Positions 7,710-11,778 of a stretch of DNA of 11,778 nucleotides are shown here, piece after piece. Both the position numbers and the translations under genes were made by a program. Positions within the stretch are counted from its first letter, which is position 1; every line of letters begins with the position of its first letter. Source of the stretch: CAYHKY01 sp964357355. Its GTDB lineage: Bacteria > Patescibacteriota > Microgenomatia > UBA10105. The notes under the pieces were generated by a model. The model was not told the DNA's origin. It ran no database searches and saw only the letters and a program-made list of their open reading frames with translations. The stretch lies in assembly GCA_964357355.1 (NCBI GenBank), contig CAYHKY010000048.1:1-11778 (forward strand), read 5' to 3'.

Positions 7710-8687
7710 TTAATTCAACTTCTTTGCATCAGGAGTGAACTCCCCAACCACCGTTTGAATGACTAATAAAACCGGTACTGCCAAAATGATACCTACCACT
7801 CCCCCCAGTCTTCCGCCGACCATGAGGGCAAGCAATATCGCAAGTGGCGGCATGCCCAGGACTTTGTGCATCACCGTCGGTACTATCAGGTTATTTTCCA
7901 ACTGTTGAATAATAATGTAGAGAGCAGCTACCGCAAGTGCTAGTCCCGGTGAAACGGTCAGGGCGACGATGATTGCCGGTATTGCCGAAATAATGGGACC
8001 AATAATAGGAACCATTTCCAAAATTCCAGCAATCAGAGCTAAGGGGAGGACGTAACTAATCCCCAAGATAAAGAGCCCCAGATATGATGCCAGGCCAATG
8101 ATAAGTGCCAGAAGCAGCTGACCTCTGACCCAAGCACCCAACCGTTCCTCAATGTCTTTGACTACTATAACAAGCCGGTCACCCAAATCATCCCCCACAA
8201 ATATATCGAGGAATTTACGTAAGTTGTTGCGTTCCAGCAAAAAGTAAAAGGTGAAAACGGCAATTGTAAATACAGTCAATATATTTGAAAACACATCCAC
8301 TGTAAAACGCGCTACATTCTGACTAAGAGGAGTAATTTGTTGCACCAACGTATTGAAATCAAATTGGAAAAAAGGAGGCAAATTACTAAAAAAGGCCGGT
8401 AAATTGGCAACTAATCGAACAGTTTGGGATACAAGCGGCGGAAATATAAGTGTCCCGAAAAAAGCCGCAACGGAAATAAGTACCACATACATTAGAAGTA
8501 TTGCCAAAAAGCGCGGAATTCCATTTTTACTCAAAAAGTCAACACCGGGCCTAAGCGCCGCCATGATAATAAAAGACACAAACAGAAGAACCAGAATATC
8601 GCGGATTTGGTAAACTAACCATCCGGTCAGTGCTAATCCGATCAGAAAAACAACAATTTGCGGTTTGATTTCAAATCGTGATGGCAT
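7710..8687 (-). CDS. AI-2E family transporter (PerM/YdiK-like)
   Basis: This 325-residue polytopic membrane protein belongs to the AI-2E exporter superfamily (PF01594). Hydrophobic segments lie near 11-28, 30-46, 58-84, 137-152, 188-210, 211-243, 246-261 and 281-312, with the usual soluble stretch in between (about 85-135). Family signatures visible are LGAWVRGQLLLALIIG (183-198), ILEMVPIIGPIISAIPA (222-238) and LENNLIVPTVMHKVLGMPPL (263-282). Length is typical. Members export varied small substrates or ions, and only a few have been tied to AI-2, so the substrate here is open. The start follows the miaA stop by one base, implying translational coupling. It lies directly before the promoter of the fusion gene; a role in exporting that pathway's product is possible but unsupported. 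Confidence 0.92.
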   Translation of the reverse strand: MPSRFEIKPQIVVFLIGLALTGWLVYQIRDILVLLFVSFIIMAALRPGVDFLSKNGIPRFLAILLMYVVLISVAAFFGTLIFPPLVSQTVRLVANLPAFFSNLPPFFQFDFNTLVQQITPLSQNVARFTVDVFSNILTVFTIAVFTFYFLLERNNLRKFLDIFVGDDLGDRLVIVVKDIEERLGAWVRGQLLLALIIGLASYLGLFILGISYVLPLALIAGILEMVPIIGPIISAIPAIIVALTVSPGLALAVAALYIIIQQLENNLIVPTVMHKVLGMPPLAILLALMVGGRLGGVVGIILAVPVLLVIQTVVGEFTPDAKKLN

Positions 8688-8688
8688 A

Positions 8689-9711
8689 TTAATTATTATA
8701 CCATTTATTAACTTTCACCCAGATCTGTCTTTTCCAATTAGGCGCAGACGTGTCAAACCATTGGATTTTTTTTTCGGTTTTATTAGCATAGAATACATCC
8801 ATCTGTTTTCGGGCATATTTTTTCTCATGTATTTTCCACTGCTCAGTAATTAAGGTGATTAATTGCTTTCTTGTCATTTCATATTGTATAGTTGATGTTT
8901 CTAACAGTAATTTCCATTCCCGGTAGCCAATCGCACTTAAAGCCCCTGATTCCCACGAATATCCCCGTTTTCGAAGTGATGTCACTTCGTCGATAATCCC
9001 TTCGCGTACACGTTCATCAACCCTGCGACTAATATTCTTATATAATCTTTCTGTAGGGGTTTTCAGACCAATCCATAATGGATCATAAGCTAAAATGTGA
9101 TCTTTGCGAAGAAGAAGCGGCGCATGTCTTTTTTTCCACATAGCAATTTCTATCGCGCGGACAAGACGTCGGGGATTGTAGCGGTCCGAATGATTCATAC
9201 TTTTCCATTTTTGAGGATCCAATACTTCAAGTTTTTGTTGTATTTCCGTAACAGGTAATTTGGTAAGTTGTTCTCTCAACGTCATAATCGGTGGAATAGT
9301 TACAAATGCTAATTGTTCAACTGCTGATTTTAGGTATAGTTGAGTTCCTCCCACTAGAATCGGTAATTTACCTTTCTCTCCTAGATATTTGATCACTTGT
9401 CGAGCTAATATGGTGTATTCCCCTACGTTAAACAAATAATCCGGTTCTACAATATCCACCAACCAAATTGGTATATTGTCTTTTTCCCTATAGCCGATTC
9501 TTAACTTATCATTTTTAATTTGAAACTTTGAACTTAGATCATTGAATTTTGCACTTACCGGCAAATCTTTTCCGGTTCCAATATCCATCCCCTTATATAC
9601 CTGCCGACTGTCAGCAGATATAATTTCCCCGCCTATTTTCCGGGCAAGTATTATTGCCAATGCTGTTTTTCCAACTCCTGTGGGACCACACACGATGAGG
9701 ACTTTGTTCAT
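8689..9711 (-). CDS. miaA: tRNA dimethylallyltransferase MiaA
   Basis: MiaA transfers the dimethylallyl group from DMAPP to N6 of A37 in tRNAs reading UNN codons, making i6A in the cytoplasm. The 340 residues show the P-loop GPTGVGKT (9-16), SADSRQVYKGMDIGTGK (32-48) with catalytic D34, GGTQLYLKS (121-129), DRYNPRRLVRAIEI (176-189), AIGYREW (260-266) and YARKQMDVF (299-307). Residues about 53-78 are a hydrophilic insert between GTGKDLP and IPIWLVDIVEP that E. coli MiaA lacks; its DNA is simple and AT-rich. A run of nine A lies at 8766-8774 near the 3' end of the gene. It follows miaB by 15 bases and overlaps nothing. No Shine-Dalgarno is visible at ATG 9711. Pairing with MiaB, which acts on its product, supports the call. 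Confidence 0.97.
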   Translation of the reverse strand: MNKVLIVCGPTGVGKTALAIILARKIGGEIISADSRQVYKGMDIGTGKDLPVSAKFNDLSSKFQIKNDKLRIGYREKDNIPIWLVDIVEPDYLFNVGEYTILARQVIKYLGEKGKLPILVGGTQLYLKSAVEQLAFVTIPPIMTLREQLTKLPVTEIQQKLEVLDPQKWKSMNHSDRYNPRRLVRAIEIAMWKKRHAPLLLRKDHILAYDPLWIGLKTPTERLYKNISRRVDERVREGIIDEVTSLRKRGYSWESGALSAIGYREWKLLLETSTIQYEMTRKQLITLITEQWKIHEKKYARKQMDVFYANKTEKKIQWFDTSAPNWKRQIWVKVNKWYNN

Positions 9712-9726
9712 AAATATCAGTTTGGT

Positions 9727-11034
9727 TCAAAAAGAAACCTGCGCACTATTGGAATCAGGTTTATGAGTTTTACGATATGAGTGTTGATCAATCGTATATG
9801 TACCCCGATTCAGATTGGTTTGGTTAATAAGTTTATCCAATATTTTCCACCTGCGTTTTTTTTCAATGTGAGGCACATTATCATCGTAAACTTTGTGGGC
9901 AGCCGTCATAGGTCGATCCGAATACATGGATATATATGCTTTGCTAAATCCAATCTGACGGACTAATTGAACTGTATTTTGAAATTGTGCTTTTGTTTCA
10001 CCACAAAACCCGACAATTATATCTGTTGAAAAAGTCATATTCGGCACAACTGCGCGAATTTTACTGACTAATCCAATGTATTCTTCCCGGGAGTACCATC
10101 GGTTCATCCGCTTCAGAACTTCATTATCTCCTGATTGCAATGCAAAATGAAGATGTCGAACTATTTTTTTGTTCTTTTTTATCGTCTCAATTAGTTCATC
10201 AGTAAAATCCCAGGGATTTGAGGAAATAAAGTCTACTTTTTCAATTGTTTGGATCTTACAAACCTCCTCAAGCAAAAATGGAAATAAAGTTGGTATCCGA
10301 AGTCGACCCAAATGCTTAACAAATACCGGGGCAATTTTCACGCCATTTGGAAGTTTATATCCTTCAAAAGGAACCACAGTGGTGCTATTTTTTGGTACTT
10401 CGGCTTCCTTTTGGAAAAAAGTTCCTGCATCCAAATCCCGTAGCACTTGCACATTATCTTGTCCCAGCACAAGATCTGCTCCATATGAATTAACATTTTG
10501 ACCAACCAAAGTAATTTCTTTATACCCCTGATGTGCTAAGTGTTCAATCTCACGAATTATTTCATGAAAAGGACGGCTGATTTCGCGCCCGCGGGTTATG
10601 GGCACTACACAAAAGGTGCAAAAATTATTGCATCCATTTGATATTGGTACCCACGCATGTATGGAATTAGTACGAATTGGAGCATTATCAAAACCTACTT
10701 CTTCAATGGGTAAAAATTCATCTGCAGCGGGCATACTGTCTCGAATTTTTTGCATAAATTTACCTGTTTTGTCCCTTGCTGCCATACCAATCATGCAACC
10801 TGTAACCACAATTTTGAGATTTGGTTCATGAAGTTTTCTTTTTGAGAGATTGTTAACTAGTCCATAAACTCGGTTTTCCGCTGATTCCCGAATCATACAA
10901 GTGTTGATTACAACATGATCAGCTTCATTAAGCGAAACAGCAGGAATCATTCCCCTAGACTCAAGCATGCCTGCAATCCGCTCACTATCTGCTTTGTTTG
11001 CCTGACAACCAAAAGTTTGGATAAAGTATTTCAT
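9727..11034 (-). CDS. miaB: tRNA-2-methylthio-N6-dimethylallyladenosine synthase MiaB, lacking TRAM domain
   Basis: This is a radical-SAM methylthiotransferase that converts i6A37 to ms2i6A37 in tRNA. The N-terminal UPF0004 domain binds one 4Fe-4S cluster through C10, C46 and C80. The radical-SAM cluster motif is C135, C139 and C142 in GCNNFCTFC. NPWDF (273-277), LQSGDNEVLKRMNR (299-312) and TDIIVGFCGET (337-347) are typical of the family. Two things are odd. Residues about 188-246, between VGQNVNSYG and the LLEEV helix, are an extra stretch of some 60 residues. The protein also ends near 435 soon after the ILDKLINQTNLNRGTY helix, without the C-terminal TRAM domain of about 65 residues that helps hold tRNA. 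Only 15 bases separate it from miaA, so no remnant TRAM is left. MiaB rather than MtaB or RimO is favoured by motif style and by miaA next door. Confidence 0.92.
   Translation of the reverse strand: MKYFIQTFGCQANKADSERIAGMLESRGMIPAVSLNEADHVVINTCMIRESAENRVYGLVNNLSKRKLHEPNLKIVVTGCMIGMAARDKTGKFMQKIRDSMPAADEFLPIEEVGFDNAPIRTNSIHAWVPISNGCNNFCTFCVVPITRGREISRPFHEIIREIEHLAHQGYKEITLVGQNVNSYGADLVLGQDNVQVLRDLDAGTFFQKEAEVPKNSTTVVPFEGYKLPNGVKIAPVFVKHLGRLRIPTLFPFLLEEVCKIQTIEKVDFISSNPWDFTDELIETIKKNKKIVRHLHFALQSGDNEVLKRMNRWYSREEYIGLVSKIRAVVPNMTFSTDIIVGFCGETKAQFQNTVQLVRQIGFSKAYISMYSDRPMTAAHKVYDDNVPHIEKKRRWKILDKLINQTNLNRGTYTIDQHSYRKTHKPDSNSAQVSF
9729..9762 (-). terminator. Weak terminator-like hairpin at the miaB/miaA junction
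   Basis: On the minus strand AAACCTG (9762 to 9756) and CAGGTTT (9741 to 9735) form a perfect 7-bp stem with a 14-base loop. This is followed by C and then five T (9733 to 9729). It lies in the last codons of miaB and the T-run reaches its stop codon. The stem has only three G-C pairs and the loop is long, so at best it attenuates transcription into miaA. Chance is a real alternative. Confidence 0.25.
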
Positions 11035-11048
11035 GATTTAATAATGGG

Positions 11049-11071
11049 TATTCTATCAGACATATAGAATA
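11049..11071. repeat. Perfect inverted repeat between the HAD gene and miaB
   Basis: TATTCTAT and ATAGAATA form an 8-bp perfect inverted repeat with a 7-base centre, filling much of the 49-base gap. In the direction of transcription the T-rich run precedes the stem, so it is not a normal terminator. The minus-strand arm at 11055 to 11050 reads TAGAAT, a fair -10 box placed 15 bases before the miaB start, with only a poor -35 (TTATTT) at 17 bases. It may be an operator, an mRNA hairpin in the miaB leader, or chance. Confidence 0.3.
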
Positions 11072-11083
11072 AAAATAATCTAA

Positions 11084-11778
11084 TCAAACATTAAGAATAA
11101 ATTTATCAATCATAACCGCCACGCCATCTTCTTCAACCGGAGGAACCACAAAATCAGCAATTGCTTTTAACTCCGGCACGGCATTACCCATCGCGATTTT
11201 CAATCCGCAAGCCATGAGCAGCGGAAAATCATTGTATCCATCTCCCACTCCAATAATTTCATGCGTTGGTATTTTTAATATTTGTGCGACTCTGTGAATC
11301 CCGTGCAGTTTTGAAGCATTGACATGACAAATTTCAATTCCCACAATACCCTCGGCTGTTTCAAGCATCGTATGGGTATTAATATTTGTGTAACTACTAA
11401 GTGAGTTAATAATTTGGTCTGCCTGTACTTTTGGAATTGCCGGAATATATAGACTATGGATTGGAGTTTCGACTTGTTCTCCATAATAAGGAACATCAAC
11501 ATTACCGTCAAACTGACGAATTTCGACTTTAAATTGAGAAAGTAATTCATAAAGTTCAGGAATGAGTGCTTGATTGATCAATGTTTCCTCAATAATTTTA
11601 TTCTTCCGCGGATCAAATATCTGAATTCCGTTAGAAATAACACACAATCCTGTCAGTTGTAATTCAGTTATCACGGGTAAGGCATTCTTTAATATCCTAC
11701 CTGTTGCCAAACACACACTCATTAACTTATCGGCTTTCAAAACCGCTTGAGTAACTCGTTGAGGAGGCACGTTCTGAC
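11084..11778 (-). CDS. HAD-superfamily phosphatase, Cof type (partial, N-terminus off window)
   Basis: The reading frame is open to the window edge. The GTG at 11770 is most likely an internal Val, because the codons before it (CAG AAC) continue the frame and the nucleophile motif DxDGT is still missing, so it must lie just outside. The visible part shows motif II in CLATGR (20-25 counted from that Val), SNGIQIFD (46-53), the motif III Lys in NASKLHGIHR (151-160) and motif IV GVGDGYNDFPLL (174-185) with its two metal-binding Asp. The cap between motifs II and III is the C2 type of Cof/YidA-like sugar-phosphate or nucleotide phosphatases. The substrate cannot be told. It ends 49 bases before miaB and may share its transcript. 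Confidence 0.9.
   Translation of the reverse strand, partial: QNVPPQRVTQAVLKADKLMSVCLATGRILKNALPVITELQLTGLCVISNGIQIFDPRKNKIIEETLINQALIPELYELLSQFKVEIRQFDGNVDVPYYGEQVETPIHSLYIPAIPKVQADQIINSLSSYTNINTHTMLETAEGIVGIEICHVNASKLHGIHRVAQILKIPTHEIIGVGDGYNDFPLLMACGLKIAMGNAVPELKAIADFVVPPVEEDGVAVMIDKFILNV

Noticed and set aside
7675..7719. Imperfect 12-bp inverted repeat spanning the end of the AI-2E family gene
   Set aside because: It needs G-U pairs and one mismatch, has a 21-base loop and no T-run after it, so it is not a credible terminator.
7710..8687. AI-2 quorum-sensing exporter as a specific function
   Set aside because: The family name is historical, members carry varied substrates, and no luxS or AI-2 gene is in the window.
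11770..11770. GTG at 11770 as the start of the HAD gene
   Set aside because: The frame stays open to the window edge and the nucleophile motif is missing from the visible part, so the true start lies outside.
1552..11778. Plus-strand open frames opposite the genes, for example 6770-7171 and 3382-3789
   Set aside because: They lie antisense within genes with clear motifs, show no recognisable protein features and have no promoter or ribosome site.

Overview
The window reads as a chromosomal segment of an AT-rich bacterium with short intergenic gaps. I favour a Candidate Phyla Radiation (Patescibacteria, probably Microgenomates-like) genome. The grounds are the mix of a PilB-type ATPase, a 7TM-type sensor kinase and AI-2E exporter family protein, the unusual insertions in MiaA and MiaB, and the general lack of Shine-Dalgarno sequences. 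This assignment is inference from gene style, not from a marker gene. TGA is used as a stop in several genes (HAD hydrolase, miaB, the 436-aa gene, the kinase), which argues against the code-25 lineages. Every gene I can support lies on the minus strand, so transcription runs from high to low coordinates. I see no plus-strand gene, RNA gene, insertion sequence or CRISPR array.

In transcription order, the first block (11778 to 7710) is housekeeping-like. It holds a HAD-family phosphatase cut by the window edge, a MiaB-type methylthiotransferase, MiaA, and an AI-2E family membrane protein. The two tRNA genes act in sequence on A37 (ms2i6A synthesis). MiaB carries a long insertion and lacks a recognisable TRAM domain, and MiaA carries a short low-complexity insertion.

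The second block (7709 to 4054) is the most interesting. A 98-base gap holds a perfect -10 box, a 17-bp palindrome placed over the expected transcription start, and the only clear Shine-Dalgarno sequence in the window. It drives a 743-aa protein joining a nitroreductase-like domain to an E1/ThiF-like adenylating domain (Rv1355c/MoeY-like), followed after 15 bases by a 436-aa protein I cannot firmly assign. The N-terminal part of that second protein has a faint resemblance to autoinducer-synthase/GNAT acyltransferases. Together they look like a small, separately regulated biosynthetic unit for an unknown small molecule.

The third block (3959 to 1) is a membrane sensor histidine kinase, a stand-alone receiver protein and a PilB/GspE-type ATPase whose C-terminus runs off the window. 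The junction between receiver and ATPase has two interleaved 9-bp inverted repeats around the ATPase start codon, a possible pseudoknot-type translational switch. If the 436-aa protein does make an acylated signal, the order synthase, sensor, receiver, pilus motor would suggest a signalling circuit controlling type IV pili. That reading is speculative.
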